From assembly GCA_937897985.1 (NCBI GenBank), contig CALCBD010000061.1, forward strand, positions 116,470 to 180,469: a stretch of 64,000 nucleotides of DNA. The letters are read 5' to 3'. The DNA comes from an uncultured Paludibacter sp. (GTDB lineage: Bacteria > Bacteroidota > Bacteroidia > Bacteroidales > Paludibacteraceae). Below the pieces are notes generated by a model. It saw nothing but the letters and a program-made list of their open reading frames with translations. It had not been told where the DNA came from and did not search any database. Below are positions 43,483-52,011 of the stretch, piece by piece. Position 1 is the first letter of the stretch; every line of letters starts with the position of its first letter. The translations under genes and the position numbers were made by a program.

Positions 43483-45948
43483 TTATTTCGAAATTTTTAA
43501 TACAGCCGGATGTCCGGCAAATTCATCCTGTGGTAATTCAACACTGTATTTTTTGCGTCCGATGGTTAAAAAGATTTGTTTCAGGTCTTTATTCATGGTC
43601 GGATCCTGAATGGCGATGGTGTAACTGTCGTTATTGCTCTCGAACAACAGAACGCATGGATCGGAAACCGTCAGAAAAATGCCGGAGCAAATGAGCGATG
43701 CAGCTTTGTAGAACACAGCTTCCACTACTTTCAAATCGGCCGACTGAACAGCCTGAACGACAGTGTCGTTTTTCAGTACGGTAAATGGCAGTTCGGATGG
43801 AACATTGTCTTTTCCGGCGTAAACCACATAACCGTAAGTGTCGTTCACAGGTTTTTGTCCGTGGTCGGTCCACAGACGCAGAATTTCAACTGTTGCAGGT
43901 GCGTTGAGCTGATTCTTATTCGATGTATTCATTTTTTCCCAGTCAGCCTTCTTTTTTTCGATAATATACGATGCCGAACCACTGAATTGAGGTAAAACCG
44001 TATAAGCAAATTTATCTTTCTGCACCACCCAAACCGGTTTGTTGTTTACGATGAAAGGCTGATTTCCTTTTTTAATTTTCACAGGTTTGCCACTGGCAAT
44101 CACCGAAACTTTTCCTTCGAACGATGTCTGATCAATAGTAGTCCTGATATTGCCGGGTATATCGGGGTTAAGGTTAGTTATTCCGGCACCGAGAGCAATA
44201 AAATAATCGTCCAGCATAAAACAGGCTTTGTGTGCCCGAACGCCGTAAAGTGTTATATTTTCAGCTCCACTGTTACCTTTGTCGTTTACTTTTTCCTTTT
44301 CCGAAGCATTCATTTTCTCAAAAATGAAACCTGAAACGGCATTCTCACCACCGTAAGTGGCAGCTCCTGCAAAATTGAATTTACTGCAGTAACCCCGCCA
44401 GTTAGTGACCGGTTTTAGTTCATTCATCCCTTCGCGGGAGGTTACACCGGGCGAAGCAGTGACATCCCAGCCACCGATAATTTTGTTGTATTCATCGCCG
44501 CTTCGCTGAAACAATGTAAGACCATCCGCCGTGAAAAAATTATATCCGTCGGCCATATCAGGTGCACTTTCCAGTCCATCGCAACGCACCGAAGCCATAT
44601 TGACCATGAAATGATAATTGCTGTTTTTCTTGATCAGATCATCGTTGTTGAAAAACCAGCGTGTTCCGCTGTAAACGCCCGGACCCCGATTACTTAAATC
44701 GGGCTTATTCATATTGGCTTCCAGAATAAACTGCGACAATTCGCCCTGCTGAGCCGGAGTGAATGAATCTTTCCAGTCTTTGATCATTGTTTTTACCAGA
44801 TTCAGTGACCGTATGTTTTGTGCTGTGACATTATATTTCATCGAATTACGATCCAGACAGGGCAAATGAAAACCATTGTAATAGTACCATGCACTGCCGC
44901 GAATAAAATTCAGCAAAGCACTGACATTGTCCTGTGTAAGTTTTCCTGCCCAGGGTGAACCTTTAAGCATAGTCATAATGCTCAGGGCATTGCCGGTTCC
45001 ATCAATCGGATAGCCCCATATCAGGCACTGACGACCATGTCCCCAGCCGGCACCATCGGTGGTGAAACCTTCGCTCCAGAACGACGATTCGTTGGTGTTT
45101 TGTGAAGTGCTGCTCAGTGCATTCCGGCACACTTCGGCCAGCACATCCACCATACCAACCGAATGATACATCATTGCCACCGGTAACAGCGACCGGTAAG
45201 CAAGTGCATTGCCTCCTACCCACCATACATGATGCTGAAAGCGGGAAATCTGTACGACATTAGCGTCGGTTTCATCGTTGCGGAAAGGCTGTGTCCAGGC
45301 TTGTAAACCAATTATCCGGAGCATGTCGGCTGCATCGGTGATGTTCTTGTCATTCACATTTCCGGCTTCTGCTTCGTCCATTTTTTTCAGCATCGAAAAA
45401 TAAATATTCACCGCCGCTGTAGGCATGGCAAAACAGGAGGAATGAAAACGGCTGCCGTTATTCGGCCGGCTGATTTCGATATTTCCGTAGTGAACTATTG
45501 CTTTCATAACTTTCAGCGAAAACATGGTATTATCGTCGGTTTCACCTTTGCGGTAAGCTTCGGCAATAGTCCAGAGGCGGTTGTATGCTTCGGTAAGGAA
45601 ATTGGCGACTTCATTTTCGGTGCTGCCAAAGGATTTTCCGAGCAGGTTTTTACTGTTGATATTTTCTTCCTGCTTTATTAAGTCGCGGAACTGACCTTCG
45701 TCGTTCAACTGATCGAAGCAGTTTTTCCAGCCATTCAGCGCAGTTTTGAGGGTATATATCCGATACGGTGTTTTCGAGAAATAAGAACGATATTGCTGAA
45801 CTGCCATCACTTTATCGGGAGTTCCGGTGGCAACATTCTGAAAATATTTCTGAAAATTAGCACGGGCAATGGCCGGCTCTTTTTCACCTGCTACCAAACT
45901 GATAACGATGAATAAAAAAAGTAAAAATAAAGGAATTCGTATTTTCAT
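43483..45948 (-). CDS. PL8 polysaccharide lyase (chondroitin AC-type active site)
   Basis: The 821-residue enzyme has a signal peptide (1-20), a helical domain (about 30-400) and a C-terminal beta super-sandwich. Active-site residues are Asn247 in WWVGGNALAYR, His304 in GAGWGHGRQ and Tyr313 in LIWGYPIDG. The His-Tyr spacing of 9 equals that of chondroitinase AC. The segment SRFHSSCFAMPTAAVNIYFS upstream is another conserved feature. No T9SS tail is present. The lyase should act on a uronic-acid-containing chain by beta-elimination. It is preceded by the GH43-like gene (5 bp) and followed by GH2 (4 bp) in the tightly packed unit 8. It resembles the PL8 at 38736-40763 only at family level. Confidence 0.88.
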   Translation of the reverse strand: MKIRIPLFLLFLFIVISLVAGEKEPAIARANFQKYFQNVATGTPDKVMAVQQYRSYFSKTPYRIYTLKTALNGWKNCFDQLNDEGQFRDLIKQEENINSKNLLGKSFGSTENEVANFLTEAYNRLWTIAEAYRKGETDDNTMFSLKVMKAIVHYGNIEISRPNNGSRFHSSCFAMPTAAVNIYFSMLKKMDEAEAGNVNDKNITDAADMLRIIGLQAWTQPFRNDETDANVVQISRFQHHVWWVGGNALAYRSLLPVAMMYHSVGMVDVLAEVCRNALSSTSQNTNESSFWSEGFTTDGAGWGHGRQCLIWGYPIDGTGNALSIMTMLKGSPWAGKLTQDNVSALLNFIRGSAWYYYNGFHLPCLDRNSMKYNVTAQNIRSLNLVKTMIKDWKDSFTPAQQGELSQFILEANMNKPDLSNRGPGVYSGTRWFFNNDDLIKKNSNYHFMVNMASVRCDGLESAPDMADGYNFFTADGLTLFQRSGDEYNKIIGGWDVTASPGVTSREGMNELKPVTNWRGYCSKFNFAGAATYGGENAVSGFIFEKMNASEKEKVNDKGNSGAENITLYGVRAHKACFMLDDYFIALGAGITNLNPDIPGNIRTTIDQTSFEGKVSVIASGKPVKIKKGNQPFIVNNKPVWVVQKDKFAYTVLPQFSGSASYIIEKKKADWEKMNTSNKNQLNAPATVEILRLWTDHGQKPVNDTYGYVVYAGKDNVPSELPFTVLKNDTVVQAVQSADLKVVEAVFYKAASLICSGIFLTVSDPCVLLFESNNDSYTIAIQDPTMNKDLKQIFLTIGRKKYSVELPQDEFAGHPAVLKISK

Positions 45949-45953
45949 GTTGA

Positions 45954-47084
45954 TTAGTTTTTAAAAGGTATAACCATATTCCATGAGCGGCCGGCGTTTT
46001 CGAAACCGCCCGGACCATCCATGGTTGCAAAGAAAATGTAAGCCGGTTTTTCATTCCCGAACAGGATAAAGGGTCTTTCTAATTGCCCCATTTTCCGTGT
46101 GGTTCCATCGGCAAAAGTGAGAGTTTTGGAATATGCCAGGGGCGAAACATCAACCGTCCAGTGAATGGCATCCGGTGAATTTGCCAGTACACCTTCACCT
46201 TTTTCGCCTGTATATTTTCCCACATGATCTTTAAAAATCATGTGAAAACCTGTTTTATCCTTCCAGAAAAAAGGATCTTCAATTTCCGGTTGCCCTTCGC
46301 CTCCCAAAACAGGTTTTTCATTGTTCAGCACACGGAATTTACTGTAAATATTTTTCGCCTTTGCTAATCCGAAACACATGCCGGAATAGCTGTTGTTGCC
46401 CGTATAACTCCTTGCCTTGAAAATCATCAGCACCGACCCGTCTTTTTCTATCACCGGACTTGGATTCGAAGTCAGAAAACTGTAAAAAGTGTCCGGTTTG
46501 GTATCAAGCACCGGTTCGTCGAACCGTTTCCACGGGCCGTAGGGAGAATCGGAAATGGCCACACCGATGCGTTTGTTGCTTCTTCCAACGATGCACCATT
46601 TACTTGTCAGCGAAAATTCGCGTACATTCGGTTCTTCAAAAGGATGAGTTGAACCCATGTAGTAAAGTACCCATTTGTTTTTGTAACGGAGAATCCGCGG
46701 ATTATGAGTCGACCGGCCATCCCAGTACTGAGCACCACGGGCAGGCAATGCCACATCGCTGAACGTGTAGGGTCCCCCGGGTTTTGCCGATACGGCATGC
46801 ACCACTTCCGAAGCCACCATCCAGCCCGGATGAAACAGCAACGAATCGGGCCAGCGGGAGGCGAACATGTGATAAAGCTGATCGTCGCCTTTCACCACCG
46901 AACTGCACCAAACCCAATAATTTTTCATTTCAAAAGCGGGGGTCAGCGGAGCTTTTCCCAAACCTGTAAAGATATAGTTTTGAGATACAGCAGCGTTTGG
47001 TTTCACGGGCGATGATGTCTGAGCAACCATTAAAGTACTGATCAGCAAAGAACAAAATATTTGTAAAATTAATTGTCTTCTCAT
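45954..47084 (-). CDS. GH43-like five-bladed beta-propeller glycoside hydrolase
   Basis: The 376-residue protein has a signal peptide (MRRQLILQIFCSLLISTLMVAQ) and a five-bladed propeller (YWVWCSSVVKGDDQLYHMFASRW, WDGRSTHNPRILRYKNKWVLYYMG, NPSPVIEKDGSVLMIFKAR, IEDPFFWKDKTGFHMIFKDH, QLERPFILFGNEKPAYIFFATMDG). The blade pattern and acidic residues (for example Glu-Asp in EIEDPFFW) suit clans GH43/GH62/GH117, but the exact family cannot be set from here. Such enzymes often remove anhydro-galactose, arabinose, xylose or galactose. In this PUL it may trim a side chain from the lyase products. It is packed between the heparinase-like gene (13 bp) and PL8 (5 bp). Confidence 0.75.
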   Translation of the reverse strand: MRRQLILQIFCSLLISTLMVAQTSSPVKPNAAVSQNYIFTGLGKAPLTPAFEMKNYWVWCSSVVKGDDQLYHMFASRWPDSLLFHPGWMVASEVVHAVSAKPGGPYTFSDVALPARGAQYWDGRSTHNPRILRYKNKWVLYYMGSTHPFEEPNVREFSLTSKWCIVGRSNKRIGVAISDSPYGPWKRFDEPVLDTKPDTFYSFLTSNPSPVIEKDGSVLMIFKARSYTGNNSYSGMCFGLAKAKNIYSKFRVLNNEKPVLGGEGQPEIEDPFFWKDKTGFHMIFKDHVGKYTGEKGEGVLANSPDAIHWTVDVSPLAYSKTLTFADGTTRKMGQLERPFILFGNEKPAYIFFATMDGPGGFENAGRSWNMVIPFKN

Positions 47085-47097
47085 TGAAAATTCAATT

Positions 47098-49218
47098 TTA
47101 ATCTTTTATCACTGATTTTTGATAGCCTGAGTTCTGTTTTTCCAATAAAACCACTTCACCATTGACCAGTTCACTCCCGATTTTATAAAAAGGATTAGCC
47201 GCAGCATCCCATGCATGTACCACCATAAGTATAAATTCACGCCGGTCATACTGAAATTTAATTGCCTCCACCGTTTTATCGTCCAATATACTATCATTAC
47301 GGTCACTGACAGGTATTCGGCTGAAACTAAAACTGCCCTGACCGGGGAAACAGATGGCTGTAATGAATGAATCGAAGCCAGCTGAACTGCGCGAAAACTT
47401 TACACCGGCATTCTCTTTCAACAGGTTATACTCCGGCGACCAGTATCCTTTATGTTGAGTGATATCCGTTTTCTTAAGGGCTATAACAGCTAATCTGCTT
47501 CCGTCTCCGGTGGTTATTGCCTTATCATTGTCAATTACCACCTTATTATCCGCAAAATTGAAGTTGATGGTATATGTATGCGATTTGTTAGCTGCAAAAC
47601 TATCGAACAGGAGCCATAGTCCCGGTTTGATATAAACAACCCTTCGTTTCATATAAACCGGGTCATCAAGCCTTTTGAAGGCAGTGTTCTCAGCTTCTGC
47701 ATAATCATATTCACGGGATATTTTTGTAAAAATTCCCTGCGAAACCGCATTGTACGAATTACTCCACGAATCCTTGTAAATGCTGTTTGTGAGTCCGTCA
47801 ACAGTTAATACATTATGTCCTGAACTACTTTTCAGGTCATCTCTTGTTTTCGAATCCACGTAGGTATAACGTCCGCCATCTACCAGATAATCCCTGCCAA
47901 AGGCAAAAAGGCTAAAATTCAAAATGTCATCATGTGCATGTCCTGATCCGGATTTCTTCAGATTTATACAACTGTAATATGCTGAACCTGACCATGAATT
48001 CCTCATAATCATTTGCCCTGAATTAGGTAAAAAAACCGATAAAAAATCAGGATGCGCCGCTTTCATCATTTTATATCGCATTTGCTCATTGCTGTCGAAA
48101 ATGTAGTGATTATCGTAATCCATCTCCGGAAATGCCCCTGATTTCAATAACGTGTCGTCAAAAACAGCAGCTGCAGTACTGAGCAATCCGCGTAAATCGG
48201 TGTCGTCGCTGTCGCCCGTAAGTGGTTGATGGAAATCGGGTTTTTGCCATTGAATGTTTACCCGGGCTAATGCTTTCGTTTTTATGAGAATTGTATCAGG
48301 CAAATCAATCTGAAATTTTCGCGACAGATAACATACATTGAGCAAACAGTGAAAAACCTCATTGTGGTACATTGGCGATTGCTCCCACTGCGTACCATCG
48401 GGTAACACCTGCAGCTGAGCACATACAGCAAGCCTGTGGACAGCATTTGCTTTCCACTGTGCTGCATTCTTAAATTCGGGCATAAAAACCGCCACATTGA
48501 ATAATCCCTGATATTCAAGAACACCCCAGTTACTGGTTTTGGAAAAATCGCTGAAGCTACTGTTTATATATTCAGCATGCCCGTACAACGAATTCAGGAA
48601 CAATTCCATAAATTCCACGGAAAGTGAAGGAGATTTTTTGAAGTATTCAAAACTTTTAATCCAGTTTTCGCACCGGATACCGGCTTCAATTCTCCGCCAC
48701 GACAGGGTTTTCAGTTTTGGATCCCCGACAGGATTCCGTTGTATCCAGTCTGTCACCTGCTTTACCCAGGTTTGAGCATATATTTCTTTCCCTGTCAACA
48801 GGTAAGCCCTCCCCAAATCAATCCAGTAACGATGCCGGTTAAGCATAAAACACCATTCAGGATCACCAAAGGGAATAGCTGTCCAGTCAATCTGATTTCT
48901 GAACTGAAAAGGAACATTTGTTTTTTCCATGTCCCAGTCGTACCGGAAAAGAAAATATTGCCGCACAACCTGATTTGCAACTTCAATGCTTTTTTCAGCC
49001 TCTTTCGGAAAAGTTGATTTCAGTTTTTCTGTAAAACCTTTCTCATCAGACAGATAAAGATTTTTCTTCTCACGGAATTTTTTCATAAAATCTTTCTCAG
49101 ACTGTTTTGTACCCGGTACGATAGTCAGCTTTTCGTAAACCGAAGATCCACGGGAATCCGCTGCAGTTAAAATTACCGCATTGAATATAAAAAGACCAAA
49201 AAAAATCAGCTTTGACAT
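47098..49218 (-). CDS. Heparinase II/III-like polysaccharide lyase
   Basis: The 706-residue protein has a signal peptide (1-20), an N-terminal helical domain (about 50-390) with KTSNWGVLEYQGLF and LPDGTQWEQSPMYHNEVFHC, and a C-terminal heparinase II/III beta-sandwich with GSGHAHDDILNFSLFAFGRDYLVDGG. Asn in SNW, Tyr in PMYH and His in GHAHDD match the catalytic residue types of the PL12/PL33 groups. Such lyases cleave heparan sulfate, heparosan, hyaluronan or chondroitin-type chains. The subfamily cannot be fixed without alignment. It is the second gene of unit 8, 51 bp after the sulfatase. With four PL8 proteins it brings the lyase count of this PUL to five. Confidence 0.87.
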   Translation of the reverse strand: MSKLIFFGLFIFNAVILTAADSRGSSVYEKLTIVPGTKQSEKDFMKKFREKKNLYLSDEKGFTEKLKSTFPKEAEKSIEVANQVVRQYFLFRYDWDMEKTNVPFQFRNQIDWTAIPFGDPEWCFMLNRHRYWIDLGRAYLLTGKEIYAQTWVKQVTDWIQRNPVGDPKLKTLSWRRIEAGIRCENWIKSFEYFKKSPSLSVEFMELFLNSLYGHAEYINSSFSDFSKTSNWGVLEYQGLFNVAVFMPEFKNAAQWKANAVHRLAVCAQLQVLPDGTQWEQSPMYHNEVFHCLLNVCYLSRKFQIDLPDTILIKTKALARVNIQWQKPDFHQPLTGDSDDTDLRGLLSTAAAVFDDTLLKSGAFPEMDYDNHYIFDSNEQMRYKMMKAAHPDFLSVFLPNSGQMIMRNSWSGSAYYSCINLKKSGSGHAHDDILNFSLFAFGRDYLVDGGRYTYVDSKTRDDLKSSSGHNVLTVDGLTNSIYKDSWSNSYNAVSQGIFTKISREYDYAEAENTAFKRLDDPVYMKRRVVYIKPGLWLLFDSFAANKSHTYTINFNFADNKVVIDNDKAITTGDGSRLAVIALKKTDITQHKGYWSPEYNLLKENAGVKFSRSSAGFDSFITAICFPGQGSFSFSRIPVSDRNDSILDDKTVEAIKFQYDRREFILMVVHAWDAAANPFYKIGSELVNGEVVLLEKQNSGYQKSVIKD

Positions 49219-49269
49219 ATTACAGAGTGTTTTTCAGAATACTACAATATTGTCTGTTAATAAGGAATT

Positions 49270-50793
49270 TCAATATGGAATAATACCGGATAAAATACGT
49301 TCGCGGTACCAGGGGTCATTGGCATTTTTCAGCAGGTCGGGCATCAAACGGCAAAGCGACTGAAATAGTTTTTTATTCTGTTCCACCGGCAGATTGTGCA
49401 TCTGGTACGGATCTTTCACATCGTCGAACAACATTACCTGTTTCAGCTGTTTTTTACGGTCGATAAAAATGGCCAGCGTATAACGGTCGGTTTTCACACC
49501 ACGGGCACCGGGGAAATAGCTGATGACTTTACCTTCAGCATTTTTCATTCCATCTAAGTTCTGAATATACAAAACGGCTTTGGGTGCATTGACTGATGGC
49601 TTTTTACGGCTAAGTTCCGACGATAAATCATGTCCCTGAACACCGGCTGGTATGCTGTTTTTCAGTCCGGCCAGCGAAAGAAGTGTGGGCATTATATCGG
49701 GTGTCGATAGTAAAAGACCGGTGACATGGGGTTTAAGTTTTCCCGGATACCGGATCAGAAACGGTACATTCATGGCTTCGGCATAAGGTGAGTTTTTGGC
49801 ATCTTCCACATGACTGGCCAGTGTTTCGCCATGGTCCGACGAGAAAACCACAATGGTGTTTTTGTCTAAACCAAGTTCTTTCAACGTTGCGAGAATCCGT
49901 CCGAATTCACGATCGACACCTGTAACGGAGGCAAAATAATATGGAGCATTGGCCATCCTGCTTTTGAACGACTGATTTACGTTGGGACGAACCAGCAATT
50001 TCATCGGCGGAATATTTTTATACAAATCAAAATCCTCTTCCTGGCAGTCATCCGGCGAATTATAAGGACTGTGAGGCGGATTCATACTCACCATCAGAAA
50101 AAAAGGTTTGCTTTTATCGCGGATACCGGTGAGGTACTCAATGGCTTTACCGGCTTCGTGCACGGGCGACCATTCTTTCGGGTCGTGGCGGTTGTTTTTA
50201 CTGTCCCAGTAATGAGGGTTTTTATGTTCATCGAAAGTACCGTACGAATACCAGAAATTGAAACCATGCCTGCGTTCTTCGGGAGTAAAGGCGTCCCACA
50301 CCGGATTGCGGTCTTCTACATAGGTTCCGGGATTTTGCGGATTGTTTTTAGTGGGATAATCCACGTGCAGTTTGCCAATATAGGCACAATCGTAACCGTT
50401 TTGCGACAACACATCGCTGATAGCCATTACATCCTGCTTCAGATTGCTGATCGGGCGGGTATCGTTGCAGTTCAGCATCACACCGTTGCCATCAGGATAA
50501 AGGCCGGTAAGCAACATACCACGGTGCGGACTACTCAGCGGGCAATTACTTTGCGCCGAAGTAAGTACCACGGCTTCGCGGGCAAACTGATTCAGATGGG
50601 GTGTTATTACGGGGTCGGCTTTGAACCGCACCTGCTGACTGAATCCGTTTTCGCTCCAGAACTGCATGGCGCTGTTACGAAACTGATCGGGGAAAACGTA
50701 GATGATATTCGGATGTTGCGTTGATTGTGCAGGCAAACCTGTTATTGTGGTCAATCCCAGAAAGGCAGAAGTGATTTTGTTCATGATGTTCAT
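49270..50793 (-). CDS. S1-type sulfatase with serine-type formylglycine motif
   Basis: The 507-residue enzyme removes sulfate from a glycan. It has a signal peptide (about 1-22; an alternative start three codons in is equally possible). The metal-binding segment NIIYVFPDQFRN follows. The maturation motif is SSPHR: Ser87 is the residue to be turned into formylglycine, with Pro89 and Arg91 in place. HGFNFWYSYG, FFLMVSMNPPHSPY and FSSDHGETLASH supply other active-site residues. Because the motif has Ser rather than Cys, it needs an anaerobic sulfatase-maturating radical SAM enzyme (anSME). The radical SAM gene in this window (60485-61498) does not look like one. It is the first gene of the seven-gene unit 8 and shows that the PUL substrate is sulfated. 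Confidence 0.92.
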   Translation of the reverse strand: MNIMNKITSAFLGLTTITGLPAQSTQHPNIIYVFPDQFRNSAMQFWSENGFSQQVRFKADPVITPHLNQFAREAVVLTSAQSNCPLSSPHRGMLLTGLYPDGNGVMLNCNDTRPISNLKQDVMAISDVLSQNGYDCAYIGKLHVDYPTKNNPQNPGTYVEDRNPVWDAFTPEERRHGFNFWYSYGTFDEHKNPHYWDSKNNRHDPKEWSPVHEAGKAIEYLTGIRDKSKPFFLMVSMNPPHSPYNSPDDCQEEDFDLYKNIPPMKLLVRPNVNQSFKSRMANAPYYFASVTGVDREFGRILATLKELGLDKNTIVVFSSDHGETLASHVEDAKNSPYAEAMNVPFLIRYPGKLKPHVTGLLLSTPDIMPTLLSLAGLKNSIPAGVQGHDLSSELSRKKPSVNAPKAVLYIQNLDGMKNAEGKVISYFPGARGVKTDRYTLAIFIDRKKQLKQVMLFDDVKDPYQMHNLPVEQNKKLFQSLCRLMPDLLKNANDPWYRERILSGIIPY

Positions 50794-50812
50794 AGATCAT
50801 AATTTTATTTCA

Positions 50813-50878
50813 CAAAATTACAATTAATAATCACTCACGAATTCCGAATTTTGACTGATTTTGGTATAAAATTGTACA
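50813..50878 (-). promoter_or_regulatory. PUL promoter: -7 box plus tandem operator, sulfatase unit
   Basis: The -7 box TAATTTTG is at 50813-50820, only 20 bp before the sulfatase ATG. The distal half-site TGTACAATTTTA is at 50867-50878. The proximal half-site AGTCAAAATTCG at 50845-50856 is a weaker match, centred 33.5 bp from the -7 box and 22 bp from the distal one. This is the left-to-right end of the PUL regulon. Confidence 0.65.
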
Positions 50879-50959
50879 ACTTCAGCTTTTTCAGCTATGC
50901 AACAAAGCTTAAATATTAAAAAAACCGAAAGGGCGTAAATTTACTGCCACCATGGAAAA

Positions 50960-51844
50960 TCAGAATCTTTTCTTCACTAAAATTTTAAGTCCGTCAGGCA
51001 CAATGCTGATATTTATTTCGGTGCCTTCCTCATAAGGCTCTCCATCGTAATGAAACGGTCCGGATTCATCGCGGTATAAAGTAACCTTTTCAGCCCTTAA
51101 AGTAGTCATAAAAAGGTCATTGTCAATCGTTTTTGTAAAAAGCTGTAATGCAAGAGTCGGAATGGCGATAATCGGGAATCGGCTCATGATCGAAATATCA
51201 ATTTTACCATCCTGCACACTGGCCTGAGGTGCGATATACGCATTGTTTCCCCATTGCGAAGCGTTGGCAAAAGTCATTACAAACGCCTTGGTTTTCAAGT
51301 CAATGCCTTCACCCATCAAATGATAGTTCTGGGATTTGTAGCTGAAATAACCGGTAATCATTTTTTCGATATACGCAATGATTCCTCTGTTGCGGCCTTT
51401 GGCAAACTGCGTACTTACATAGGCATCGAAACCGGTCCCGCAGGTGCAAAAGAAAGGCTGATTGTTTACCAACCCGTAATCCATTAAAATTGTTTCCGCA
51501 TGGTTGAAATATTCAATCGCTTTGCGCGGGCTCATCGGTATACCCAGATGCCTTGCCAGTCCGTTTCCTGATCCGATCGGTACGATGCCCAGCGAAGCGT
51601 TGGTGTGAATTAACGCTTTTGCCACTTCGTTGACAGTACCATCGCCTCCGACTGCCACTACGAATTCAAATCCTGAATCAACAAAATTTTGAGCCAATTG
51701 TGTACCATGACCCTTGCGTTCGGTAAATACAATTTCACTTTCGAACTTATTAAAATCTATTTCCTCCCTGATCATTTCGGGAATCTGATCTTTTTTTGAA
51801 GTACCGGAAATTGGATTAATGATGAATGCGATTTTCTTTTTCAT
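50960..51844 (-). CDS. Diacylglycerol/lipid kinase family protein
   Basis: The 294-residue protein has the nucleotide-binding GGDGTVNEVAKAL motif (about 65-77) and GSGNGLARHLGIP, both hallmarks of the DagK/YegS lipid kinase family. The start matches the usual MKKKIAFIINPISG. It phosphorylates a lipid such as diacylglycerol with ATP on the cytoplasmic side of the membrane. Neighbours on the same strand are an acyltransferase and cdsA, so the three enzymes would feed the phosphatidic acid pool. The 167-bp gap upstream suggests its own promoter, but I see no convincing -7 box. The exact lipid substrate is unknown. Confidence 0.88.
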   Translation of the reverse strand: MKKKIAFIINPISGTSKKDQIPEMIREEIDFNKFESEIVFTERKGHGTQLAQNFVDSGFEFVVAVGGDGTVNEVAKALIHTNASLGIVPIGSGNGLARHLGIPMSPRKAIEYFNHAETILMDYGLVNNQPFFCTCGTGFDAYVSTQFAKGRNRGIIAYIEKMITGYFSYKSQNYHLMGEGIDLKTKAFVMTFANASQWGNNAYIAPQASVQDGKIDISIMSRFPIIAIPTLALQLFTKTIDNDLFMTTLRAEKVTLYRDESGPFHYDGEPYEEGTEINISIVPDGLKILVKKRF

Positions 51845-52011
51845 TTAATTTTCAGGAAATAATACGTTAAAAAGGCGGCGCGAAATTAGTAATTTTTTTA
51901 CAAACTACACAAAATGAAAACAATAAATAAATCAAACCTCTGTTTATCCCCGTCAAACTAAGAATAAAATCAACCAAACAGTTGTTTTTAAGCTTCTTAC
52001 AAATCCGATAT

